A stretch of DNA of 10,974 bases from Candidatus Pelagibacter sp. GTDB taxonomy: Bacteria; Pseudomonadota; Alphaproteobacteria; Pelagibacterales; Pelagibacteraceae. The DNA is taken from contig JAPYTV010000029.1 in NCBI GenBank assembly GCA_029941985.1, positions 1 through 10,974 of the forward strand. The letters run 5' to 3'. Of this stretch, positions 1 through 6,987 are shown piece by piece (positions within the stretch are counted from its first letter, which is position 1; every line of letters starts with the position of its first letter). Position numbers and translations under genes: made by a program. The notes under the pieces were generated by a model. That model was not told the DNA's origin. It ran no database searches and worked only from the letters and a program-made list of their open reading frames with translations.

Positions 1-2066
1 TTTTTTTGAGGATTTTTATTTATTTTTTTCCAATATTTAACTCTTTTTGGTCCAGCATTATAAGCTGCTATAGCAAATGGATAAGCTCCATCATATTCTA
101 AAATTAACCCAGCAATATAATGAGATCCTAAATTAATATTGTACTCCGTGTCTGATGTTAATCGTGATTTTGAATAAGGTAATTTTGCTTGCTTTGATAC
201 TAATTTTGCTGTGTAAGGCATTAATTGCATTAAACCTTTTGCTCCAGCATGACTATTAGCAGTCATATCAAATTCACTTTCCTGTCTTATTATAGATAGT
301 ATAAAAGCCGATTCTGGGATTTTACGTTTATTTATATATTTTGGAGTGCTGATTATTGGATAATTAAAATCATTATGAAATCTTTTTTGATAAGAAGCTA
401 ATTTTGAAAGTTGTATTGCGAAATCATATCTAGATATATTTGTTGCAAGTTCGGCAGCTAAAATTTCACTTCCATTTCCAATATTATCATTAGCAAGATG
501 TCTTAATATATGTTTTGTATATTTATCTTTGTTTAATTCATCTAGCAAACGAACAATTTTTACCAATTCCTTTTTATAAAAATATTTTTTATATTTTTCA
601 TTCACTTTCATTTGCTCTTCTAGTTCGAAGTTTTGATTAGGTTTAATTTTTAAATGTGCTAATTGACCATAATAAGTAGTTAAATATTTTGTAGCTTCAA
701 GGTACCATTTATAAGATTGATCTTTATCTTCAATTTTTTCGTAAGCTTTACCTAACCAGTATGCACCTCTAGCTAAACTTATGGGATATCCTACATTTTG
801 ATAAAAATTATTAAAATGATCAATTGCTAAAATAGGATCATTTAAAAAACTCAAGGCTATCCACCCACTTAACCATTCTGCTTCAGCATATTCAGGTCCA
901 ATCTCAAGTGAATGTTTACTACTAATTTTATAAGCCATTTCATATCTCTTTTTGTAAATAAGAGCCCTTGCTATTATTGCTCTTTCTATCCACCACTTAT
1001 CTGGCCTAACTAAATAATTTTTATTATTTTTAGTTTTAAGTAAAATTTCTAAAGAATCATCAATTCTTCCTCTTTTTCTTCTCCACTTTAGTCGGTCATA
1101 ATTTAAACCAGCATCGTTTTTTAATTTTGTTGGAACATTTTTAATAGCTTTATCTACACCATAAGATTTACTCATCAAAATTTGTCGAGCCGTATAAAGT
1201 AACCGATAATCTTTCGGTAAATATCTTAGCATTCTTTTTAGATCCCAGTACTTGTTTTCCCAAGCAAGATAATCTGCTCTTTTAATATAATCACTAGAAT
1301 TTAAATATTTTTTATATTTTTTTCTAAAGTGCTTCATGTTAGCTCTGCTTAAATCTGCAGTAATCCAACCATCTTTAATTAAGCTTATTCCTTTATCAAC
1401 ATTTCCTGACATTATAAAACTTTCACCTAGTATTAGTTTACCATAACCACTTAATGGATCATTTGGCCCAAACCAATTAATTATTTTTTTTGGAGATACT
1501 CTGGCTGTTGATAATTTATGTTCTGCTAAATACTTAATTCTGTTAATTCTTGGATAATTTTCGTTACGCTTTATAAACAAACTATAATCATAAAAACTAG
1601 CTTGATTACCGGTCGTAAGTAAGTGCTTCCATTGAATAAAATTATATATGGATTTATCTTTTGTTTTTTTGGATAACTTTAAGGCAGAACTCCATTTACC
1701 TTTCTCGAATGCTTGAATAGATTTTTTAGCTATATTGAAATCTTTTTTTTTAAAATATTTTGATTTTTTTTGAATTTTTTCTCTTTCTTTTTTTACTATT
1801 AAAGGCTTACTTTTTGGCAATAAAAAGTTAATTTTTTTTTCTACTTCTTTAACAATCTTTATTTTTTTTTTATTTTCCTTAAATTCATCCTTTTTAGGTT
1901 TTGACTTTGGCTTAATAATACCTTTAGTTATTTTCTCAGCCTTTGTTATCTTGTCTAGAATAGGTTTTTTTAAAGGTATAATTGTTAATTCTGTTGCTAA
2001 AATATTAGATGTTAACAGTAAAATAATTATTAATGTTTTTATTAAAAATGATATTTTTCTAAGCAT
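1..2066 (-). CDS. slt: Soluble lytic murein transglycosylase, SLT70 type (C-terminus cut by window edge)
   Basis: Cleaves the MurNAc-GlcNAc bond of peptidoglycan in the periplasm, leaving 1,6-anhydro-muramyl ends. The reading frame is open for 688 codons from ATG at 2066 to the left edge. Residues 1-24 look like a signal peptide (basic start, Leu/Ile-rich core, Ala at 24). Residues about 30-125 are unusually lysine-rich. A long helical region with aromatic and Leu repeats follows to about 560, as expected for the superhelical U domain. The catalytic domain shows the family motifs in order: QESEF with the probable catalytic Glu596, GLMQLMP (611-617), NINLGSHYIAGL (643-654) and AAYNAGP (667-673). 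What remains beyond the edge should be the short end of this domain. E. coli Slt is about 645 residues with its signal, so this one is longer, mostly from the basic N-terminal segment. It is divergent to dapA. Family is clear; the gene symbol rests on homology. Confidence 0.93.
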   Translation of the reverse strand, partial: MLRKISFLIKTLIIILLLTSNILATELTIIPLKKPILDKITKAEKITKGIIKPKSKPKKDEFKENKKKIKIVKEVEKKINFLLPKSKPLIVKKEREKIQKKSKYFKKKDFNIAKKSIQAFEKGKWSSALKLSKKTKDKSIYNFIQWKHLLTTGNQASFYDYSLFIKRNENYPRINRIKYLAEHKLSTARVSPKKIINWFGPNDPLSGYGKLILGESFIMSGNVDKGISLIKDGWITADLSRANMKHFRKKYKKYLNSSDYIKRADYLAWENKYWDLKRMLRYLPKDYRLLYTARQILMSKSYGVDKAIKNVPTKLKNDAGLNYDRLKWRRKRGRIDDSLEILLKTKNNKNYLVRPDKWWIERAIIARALIYKKRYEMAYKISSKHSLEIGPEYAEAEWLSGWIALSFLNDPILAIDHFNNFYQNVGYPISLARGAYWLGKAYEKIEDKDQSYKWYLEATKYLTTYYGQLAHLKIKPNQNFELEEQMKVNEKYKKYFYKKELVKIVRLLDELNKDKYTKHILRHLANDNIGNGSEILAAELATNISRYDFAIQLSKLASYQKRFHNDFNYPIISTPKYINKRKIPESAFILSIIRQESEFDMTANSHAGAKGLMQLMPYTAKLVSKQAKLPYSKSRLTSDTEYNINLGSHYIAGLILEYDGAYPFAIAAYNAGPKRVKYWKKINKNPQK

Positions 2067-2094
2067 AAATTTTACTAAGTGAATCTGTAAACTA

Positions 2095-2103
2095 TGTTAT
2101 AAG
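2095..2103 (+). promoter_or_regulatory. Putative extended -10 promoter for dapA
   Basis: TGTTATAAG is an extended -10 element (TG, one base, then TATAAG). It ends five bases before the dapA ATG at 2109, so transcription should begin at or within a base or two of the start codon. No Shine-Dalgarno sequence precedes the ATG, which fits a leaderless message. A weak -35-like TTTACT lies at 2071-2076. The spoT element at 3953-3961 has the same form and the same distance to its ATG. Confidence 0.45.
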
Positions 2104-2124
2104 TATTTATGTTCAAAGGATCAA
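2096..2124 (-). promoter_or_regulatory. Possible slt promoter
   Basis: Read on the minus strand, TTGATC (2119-2124) and TATAAC (2096-2101) are separated by 17 bp and resemble sigma70 -35 and -10 boxes. Transcription would start near 2090, giving a leader of about 24 nt for slt. The -35 lies inside the dapA coding start and the -10 shares bases with the proposed dapA -10. In such AT-rich DNA a match of this quality can arise by chance. Confidence 0.25.
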
Positions 2125-2990
2125 ATGTTGCTTTAATAACACCGTTTAAGAATAATAAGCTTGATGTTGACTCCTATGTAAAGCTTATACATTTCCATAT
2201 AAATAATGGTACTAATGCATTAGTACCAGCAGGAACAACAGGTGAATCTCCAACACTAAGTCACAAGGAACATCAGCAAGTTATAGAGCTATGTATTAAA
2301 GAAAGTGTTGGTAAAAATCCTGTTATAGCGGGTACTGGATCTAATTCAACCGAAGAAGCAATTTCTTTAACTACACATGCTGAAAAGGTAGGTGCAAATG
2401 CAGCTCTAATTGTAACACCTTATTATAATAAACCTACACAGGAAGGTCTATATCAGCACTATAAAGCTATAAATGATAAATGTGGAATACCTATAATAAT
2501 TTATAATATTCCAGGAAGATCAGTGATTGACATGTCTGTTGATACAATGGCAAGGTTATTTGAATTAAAAAATATTATTGGGGTTAAAGATGCAACTGGT
2601 GATCTAGACAGAGTTGACCAACAAAAAAATAAAATGGGTAAAGATTTTATTCAATTAACTGGCAATGATGATAATGCATTAGAATTTAATAAAAGAGGTG
2701 GAGTAGGGGCAATTAGTGTAACAGGTAACATAGCTCCAAAACTTTGTTCTGAATTTCAAAAACTTTCTATATCTAAAAAAGAAAATGAAAAAAAAGAAGC
2801 TGAAAAAATAGATAAAATTTTACAACCAATTCATACTTCAATGTTCATTGAAAGCAATCCAAGTCCAGTTAAATATGCAGCCAAGCTTTTAGGATTGTGT
2901 GAAGATGATGTAAGACTACCATTAGTTAAAATTACAGAGAATACAAAAAAAGCTGTTAAAAAAGCCTTAGCATCAGCTAATTTACTTTAA
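2109..2990 (+). CDS. dapA: 4-hydroxy-tetrahydrodipicolinate synthase
   Basis: Condenses pyruvate with L-aspartate-4-semialdehyde, the first committed step of the diaminopimelate/lysine pathway, in the cytoplasm. At 293 residues it has the usual family length and covers one TIM barrel. Key residues are visible: Thr43-Thr44 in AGTTGESPT, Tyr106 in TPYYNKP, Tyr132 in IIIYNIPGRS with Arg137 in the same motif, and the Schiff-base Lys160 in GVKDATGD. GGVGAISVTGN (197-207) is the expected conserved barrel segment. The ATG at 2109 is chosen because MFKGSNVALITPF matches the normal DapA start. It opens the plus-strand block, its TAA overlaps the smpB ATG by one base, and it is divergent to slt, so wall-precursor synthesis and wall turnover sit side by side. 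A few homologues act as other aldolases (NanA, KDG aldolase), but the motif set and housekeeping context favour DapA. Confidence 0.95.
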   Translation: MFKGSNVALITPFKNNKLDVDSYVKLIHFHINNGTNALVPAGTTGESPTLSHKEHQQVIELCIKESVGKNPVIAGTGSNSTEEAISLTTHAEKVGANAALIVTPYYNKPTQEGLYQHYKAINDKCGIPIIIYNIPGRSVIDMSVDTMARLFELKNIIGVKDATGDLDRVDQQKNKMGKDFIQLTGNDDNALEFNKRGGVGAISVTGNIAPKLCSEFQKLSISKKENEKKEAEKIDKILQPIHTSMFIESNPSPVKYAAKLLGLCEDDVRLPLVKITENTKKAVKKALASANLL

Positions 2991-3460
2991 TGAATAAAAA
3001 AACCAATCATGGTTTAAAAATTATTTGTTTAAATAGAAAAGCAAGTTTTAACTATTTTTTTGAAGATATAATTGAAGCTGGGATTGTTCTTAAAGGTTCC
3101 GAAATAAAATCTATTAGAGATGGAAAGGTCAATATAGCAGATTCATATGCTGTAGAAAAAAATGGAGAAATTGTTTTAATAAATTCCCATATAGCAGCAT
3201 ATAAACAAGCTAGTTATTCTGGTCATCGTCCAATGGATGAACGAAAATTGTTATTAAATAAAAGAGAAATTAATAAATTAATAGGAAAAATGCAAAGAGA
3301 TGGATTTACTCTTGTTCCAACAAAAATGTATTTTAAAAAAGGGAAAGCTAAAATTGCAATAGCTGTTGCTAAAGGAAAAAAACAATATGACAAAAGAGCA
3401 ACCAAAAAAAACAGGGACTGGAATCGTGATAAAGCAAGATATATTAGAAAATCTAGTTAA
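2990..3460 (+). CDS. smpB: SsrA-binding protein SmpB
   Basis: Binds tmRNA and delivers it to stalled ribosomes for trans-translation, releasing the ribosome and tagging the nascent chain. The 156 residues match the family length. Visible family features are the OB-fold start (FNYFFEDIIEAGIVLKGSEIKSIR), the GHRPMDERKLLL segment (about 78-89), KMYFKKGKAKIAIAVAKGKK (about 112-131), and the basic tail with the DKR..KKNRDWNRDKARYIR pattern that occupies the decoding centre. Its ATG shares one base with the dapA stop (TAATG), implying translational coupling. Its last part overlaps the start of folK in another frame. The ssrA gene for its RNA partner is not in this window. Confidence 0.96.
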   Translation: MNKKTNHGLKIICLNRKASFNYFFEDIIEAGIVLKGSEIKSIRDGKVNIADSYAVEKNGEIVLINSHIAAYKQASYSGHRPMDERKLLLNKREINKLIGKMQRDGFTLVPTKMYFKKGKAKIAIAVAKGKKQYDKRATKKNRDWNRDKARYIRKSS

Positions 3461-3947
3461 GTTAGTTTATTTAGGAATTGGTTCTAATTTAGGAAACAAA
3501 AATAATAATATAGAAATAGCAAAATCAAAATTACAGAATTATCAGATTAAAATTTTAAAATGCTCAAGTAATTACGAATCTGAATCTTGGCCAGATCCAA
3601 AAAATCCTAAGTTCATAAATATAATTATTAAAATAAAAACAAGTTTATCTCCATTAGAACTTTTAAAAATATGTAATTTAATTGAAATACAGTTAGGTAG
3701 GAAAAGATTTAAAAAAAACTCACCAAGAACTTGCGATATTGACATTATTGATTATGATCAAAAAATATTTATTGATAAGAGTAGAAATTTAATATTACCA
3801 CATAACTCAATGACGCAAAGAAACTTTGTTTTATTGCCTCTTTTTGAGATTGATCAATCTTGGCAACACCCAAAATCTAGGATTAGTATTGTTAAATTAA
3901 TCAGTTCATTACAAATTAAAGACTTAAGATCTATTAAACAAATATAA
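3426..3947 (+). CDS. folK: 2-amino-4-hydroxy-6-hydroxymethyldihydropteridine pyrophosphokinase (HPPK)
   Basis: Transfers pyrophosphate from ATP to 6-hydroxymethyl-7,8-dihydropterin in folate synthesis. With the GTG start at 3426 the protein has 173 residues, close to the usual 160-170. Visible motifs are VYLGIGSNLGNK (14-25), NSPRTCDIDIIDYD with Arg101 and the metal ligands Asp104 and Asp106, and LPHNSMTQRNFVLLPLFEI with His126 and Arg132. The start is uncertain. The conserved core begins four bases after the smpB stop, where no ATG, GTG or TTG exists in frame, so translation must begin inside smpB. GTG 3426 has an AGGGA Shine-Dalgarno-like sequence at 3413-3417 and a 35-nt overlap. ATG 3387 has AAGGA at 3372-3376 but a 74-nt overlap. 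TTG 3366 is the outermost possibility. Function is secure; the N-terminus is not. Confidence 0.9.
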   Translation: MIKQDILENLVKLVYLGIGSNLGNKNNNIEIAKSKLQNYQIKILKCSSNYESESWPDPKNPKFINIIIKIKTSLSPLELLKICNLIEIQLGRKRFKKNSPRTCDIDIIDYDQKIFIDKSRNLILPHNSMTQRNFVLLPLFEIDQSWQHPKSRISIVKLISSLQIKDLRSIKQI

Positions 3948-3952
3948 ATTAA

Positions 3953-3961
3953 TGCTATAAT
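3953..3961 (+). promoter_or_regulatory. Putative extended -10 promoter for spoT
   Basis: TGCTATAAT is a perfect extended -10 (TG-N-TATAAT) within the 19-bp folK-spoT gap, the largest gap in the plus-strand block. It ends five bases before the spoT ATG, placing the transcription start at about the first base of the start codon. No clear -35 lies 16-18 bp upstream, but extended -10 promoters often do without one. It would allow the spoT-pyrE-pdxJ-acpS-lepB-rnc-recO part to be transcribed separately from dapA-smpB-folK. Confidence 0.5.
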
Positions 3962-3966
3962 AAGAA

Positions 3967-5724
3967 ATGCTTAATTCAGAAGAATTAATAAATAAAATTA
4001 AATCTTATAATAAATTTTTAAATCCTGAAAAATTACATAAGGCTTATAACTTTGCTATTAAAGCACATAAAAATCAAAGAAGAGATTCTGGAGATCCTTA
4101 TTCAAACCATCCAATTGCCGTAGCAAGTATTTTAACTGAGCTTAAATTAGATAGTGCAACTATTACTACTGGATTATTACATGACACAATAGAAGACACG
4201 CACGCTACATTCGAAACAATAAAAAAAGAGTTTGGCCAAGAAGTGGCTGACTTGGTTGAGGGTGTGACTAAAATTTCGGTTTTTGAAAATCAAGCTGTTT
4301 CTAATTCTAAAGCAGAAAATTTTAGGAAATTAATTTTAGCTACTTCAAAAGATATTAGAGTTTTATTCGTTAAAGTAGCTGATCGTCTTCATAATATGAG
4401 AACGATTGAAGCAATTGATAAAATTGAAAAAAAAGAACGTATTGCAAGAGAAACAATGGAAATTTATGCACCATTAGCCGATAGGATGGGGATGCATGGA
4501 ATTCGAGACGAACTAGAAGACCTTTCTTTTAAAGTTTTAAACAATCAGGCAAGAAAACTAATAAACAAAAGACTTGAAGAAATTAAAGATGACAATGTAA
4601 ATAGTTTTAATTCTATCTCGTATCAATTTAGTGATTTGTTAAATCAACACAATTTAAATGCAGAAATTATTGGTAGAGAAAAAACACCTTTTTCTATTTG
4701 GAGGAAAGTTCAAAAAAAAAGAACCTCACTTGAACAAATTTCTGATATTATTGGCTTTAGAATTATCTTAAATAATATTGAAGACTGCTATAAAGCTCTT
4801 GGAATTTTCCATAAAGAATGGAATTGCATTCCCGGAAAATTTAAAGACTATATTTCCTCACCAAAAATTAATAAATATCAATCATTACATACTTCAATTA
4901 TAGGACCAAATAGAAGACCTATTGAAATTCAAATTAGAACTAAACAAATGCATGAATTTGCCGAAAGAGGTATTGCATCTCATTGGAAATATAAATCCTC
5001 TGAAAAGTTTAATTCATTAACTTGGAAAGAGTATGATTGGTTGGCTGACTTAGTAGAAATTATCGATCGTAATGAAAATCCTGAAGATTTTTTTGAGTAT
5101 ACAAAACTTCAAATGTTTCAGGAAAACGTTTTTTGCTTTACACCAAAGGGCTCGATAATAAAACTACCTAAAGATGCAACACCTATTGATTTTGCTTATG
5201 CTGTACATACAAAAATTGGTGATAATGCAGTTGGCTGTGAAATAAATGGTAATAGTAGTGAGTTACAAAGTATACTCAGAAATGGTGATGTTGTTAAAAT
5301 TATAACTTCGAAAAATAAGTCACCATCATTGCATTGGATACCTGTAACAAAAACAGGTAAAGCAAGATCTGCTATTAGAAAATATTGGCACACAAGAGGA
5401 GAAGAAAAAGCACAAAAAGTTAAAAAATATAACACTACACTTTGGATGTCATTACCAGACAAACCAGGTAAACTTGGTGAAGTTACAACATTAATAGGTG
5501 AGCACAAATTAAACATTTCAAGTGTTGAAATGAAAGAAAAAACCAAAGAATACATTAACTTTAGATTTAATTTAATAATTAATGATTTGAAAAACTTTAC
5601 AAATTTTATTAGTCAGTTAAAACAATTAGAGATTAAATTTAAAATTATTAGACATGAGGACAACTGGTTAAAAGAACGCAATGCTTTCACACAAAAAATC
5701 TTTAAATATTTTAAAAAAAACTAA
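3967..5724 (+). CDS. spoT: Bifunctional (p)ppGpp synthetase/hydrolase, Rel/SpoT family, shortened
   Basis: Makes and degrades the alarmone (p)ppGpp. The N-terminal hydrolase domain keeps the HD metal-site residues: His48, His72-Asp73 (LLHDTIEDT), and Asp139 and Asn143 in VADRLHNMRT, so hydrolysis is probably active. The synthetase domain (about 235-345) has IWRKVQKKR, KFKDYISSPKINKYQSLHTS and IEIQIRTKQMHEFAERGIASHWKYK. The basic KFKD signature resembles the RxKD of bifunctional Rel/SpoT enzymes rather than the acidic ExDD of RelA. A TGS domain follows (about 386-446) and a C-terminal ACT domain (about 490-562). The protein has 585 residues against about 700-790 for typical SpoT/Rel; most of the helical and zinc-finger/RIS region between TGS and ACT is missing. 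The ATG at 3967 follows a putative promoter. The end overlaps pyrE by 44 nt. It could equally be named rsh or rel. Confidence 0.94.
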   Translation: MLNSEELINKIKSYNKFLNPEKLHKAYNFAIKAHKNQRRDSGDPYSNHPIAVASILTELKLDSATITTGLLHDTIEDTHATFETIKKEFGQEVADLVEGVTKISVFENQAVSNSKAENFRKLILATSKDIRVLFVKVADRLHNMRTIEAIDKIEKKERIARETMEIYAPLADRMGMHGIRDELEDLSFKVLNNQARKLINKRLEEIKDDNVNSFNSISYQFSDLLNQHNLNAEIIGREKTPFSIWRKVQKKRTSLEQISDIIGFRIILNNIEDCYKALGIFHKEWNCIPGKFKDYISSPKINKYQSLHTSIIGPNRRPIEIQIRTKQMHEFAERGIASHWKYKSSEKFNSLTWKEYDWLADLVEIIDRNENPEDFFEYTKLQMFQENVFCFTPKGSIIKLPKDATPIDFAYAVHTKIGDNAVGCEINGNSSELQSILRNGDVVKIITSKNKSPSLHWIPVTKTGKARSAIRKYWHTRGEEKAQKVKKYNTTLWMSLPDKPGKLGEVTTLIGEHKLNISSVEMKEKTKEYINFRFNLIINDLKNFTNFISQLKQLEIKFKIIRHEDNWLKERNAFTQKIFKYFKKN

Positions 5725-6268
5725 CGCCTTATTAGAAGGACATTTTGTTTTATCTTCTGGTTTACATTCATCTAAATATATACAATGTGCTAAATTATTA
5801 AGCTTTCCTCATTTGGCAGATAAAATTTGCTTAGCGTTGGCAAAAAAAATAAAAAAAAAATTTAAGAAAATTGACTTAATTCTAGCACCCGCAATGGGTG
5901 GTGTTGTTATTGGATATGAAATTGGTAAATTATTAAAAAAAGAAACAATTTTTTGTGAACGTGTTAATAGAAAGTTTAAATTAAGACGTGGCTTTCATAT
6001 AAAAAAAAATGCTAAAGTTCTTGTTATGGAAGATGTTATTACAACAGGTAAATCTGGTATGGAATGTGTTAAACTAATTATTAAATCTAGAGCTAAGCTT
6101 GTAGGATTTGCATCAATCATAGATAGATCTACTAAAAAAACTTTAAAGATAAAAAAATGTATAGTTTCTCATATGAAAATCGAAGTTCCTACTTTTAAAA
6201 GCAATAATCTTCCTGACTATCTTAAATCTATGCCCATAACTGTTCCAGGTAGCAGATTTATTAAATGA
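5681..6268 (+). CDS. pyrE: Orotate phosphoribosyltransferase
   Basis: Joins orotate to phosphoribosyl pyrophosphate to give orotidine 5'-phosphate in pyrimidine synthesis. The 195 residues fit the family. LLEGHFVLSSGLHSSKYIQC (17-36) is the typical N-terminal substrate region, LAPAMGGVVIGYE (68-80) precedes the flexible loop ERVNRKFKLRRGF (93-105), and VLVMEDVITTGKS (113-125), with adjacent acidic residues 117-118, is the PRPP-binding motif. The ATG at 5681 is the only start before the conserved region and lies 44 nt inside the spoT 3' end, so the genes are expected to be translationally coupled. Its TGA overlaps the pdxJ ATG (ATGA). Position after the Rel/SpoT gene and before pdxJ is the usual alphaproteobacterial arrangement. 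Confidence 0.94.
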   Translation: MLSHKKSLNILKKTNALLEGHFVLSSGLHSSKYIQCAKLLSFPHLADKICLALAKKIKKKFKKIDLILAPAMGGVVIGYEIGKLLKKETIFCERVNRKFKLRRGFHIKKNAKVLVMEDVITTGKSGMECVKLIIKSRAKLVGFASIIDRSTKKTLKIKKCIVSHMKIEVPTFKSNNLPDYLKSMPITVPGSRFIK

Positions 6269-6984
6269 AAAGACTTGGTATAAACATCGATCATGTAGCA
6301 ACAATCAGAAATGCCAGAGGTTCTTCACATCCTGATCCTCTGACATTAGCAAAACACGCGATGAAGTTTGGTGCATCTTCAATTACAATTCACCTTAGAG
6401 AAGATAGAAGACATATTAGAGATTATGATGTTGTTAAAATATGTAAAAATAAAAAAATACCTGTAAATTTAGAAATTTCTTTAAATAATGATATCTTAAA
6501 AATTGCCTTAAAAAATAAACCAAATTTTATTTGTCTAGTTCCGGAAAATAGAAAGGAAATAACTACAGAAGGTGGTTTGAATCTAACAAAAAATAAAAAA
6601 AAAATTAAAAAAATTATTTCAACATTCAACAAAAAAAATATTAGAACTAGTTTATTTATAGACCCAAATCTTAATGATATAAAACTATCTAAAGAATTAA
6701 GCGCTAAATGTGTTGAACTACATACTGGAAAGTTGTCAGATCTTGTTAAAGAAAAAAAAAATTATTTTTTTGAATTGGAAAAAATTAAAAAATGTACAAA
6801 ACTCGCAAATTCTCTTGATTTAGAAGTACATGCTGGCCATGGTATTGATTATAAAACAGCAAAAATTTTAAATAAAATTAAATATATTAAGGAATTTAAT
6901 ATAGGACACTTTATAATTGGTGAGTCAATTCTTTATGGGTTTAAAAATATTATTAAAAAATTTATAAAAATATTCAATAATTAA
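6265..6984 (+). CDS. pdxJ: Pyridoxine 5'-phosphate synthase
   Basis: Condenses 1-deoxy-D-xylulose 5-phosphate with 3-amino-2-oxopropyl phosphate to make pyridoxine 5'-phosphate, in the DXP-dependent vitamin B6 route. The 239 residues match the family. The start MKRLGINIDHVATIRNARG is characteristic. Catalytic residues are in place: His43 in TIHLREDRRHIRD, Glu70 in PVNLE and His192 in EVHAGHGIDY. Further conserved segments are ELHTG (151-155) and FNIGHFIIGES (211-221). The start overlaps the pyrE stop by four bases. A run of ten A at 6752-6761 lies inside the gene, encoding a Lys-rich stretch before FFELEKIKK. Only three bases separate it from acpS. Confidence 0.96.
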   Translation: MKRLGINIDHVATIRNARGSSHPDPLTLAKHAMKFGASSITIHLREDRRHIRDYDVVKICKNKKIPVNLEISLNNDILKIALKNKPNFICLVPENRKEITTEGGLNLTKNKKKIKKIISTFNKKNIRTSLFIDPNLNDIKLSKELSAKCVELHTGKLSDLVKEKKNYFFELEKIKKCTKLANSLDLEVHAGHGIDYKTAKILNKIKYIKEFNIGHFIIGESILYGFKNIIKKFIKIFNN

Positions 6985-6987
6985 ATT

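Noticed and set aside
2067..2108. Small RNA or riboswitch (for example a lysine riboswitch) upstream of dapA
   Set aside because: Only 42 bp separate slt and dapA, far too short for a lysine riboswitch, and there is no stable stem.
3223..3405. 60-codon open frame antisense to smpB
   Set aside because: It lies wholly within the strongly conserved smpB coding sequence on the opposite strand and has no recognisable domain or start context.
3948..3966. Terminator after folK
   Set aside because: The 19-bp gap has no inverted repeat; it holds a -10-like element instead.
5196..5555. 119-codon open frame antisense to the 3' part of spoT
   Set aside because: The sense strand encodes clear TGS and ACT domains; the antisense translation is a shadow with no family resemblance.
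6423..6632. 69-codon Phe/Ile/Leu-rich antisense frame in pdxJ, resembling a small membrane protein
   Set aside because: The hydrophobicity is the complement of Lys/Asn-rich sense codons in AT-rich DNA; the sense gene has all catalytic motifs.
6752..6771. A10-TT-A-T7 stretch in pdxJ that could form a hairpin or terminator
   Set aside because: It lies inside an intact conserved gene, has no G/C in the stem, and is explained by Lys, Asn, Tyr and Phe codons.
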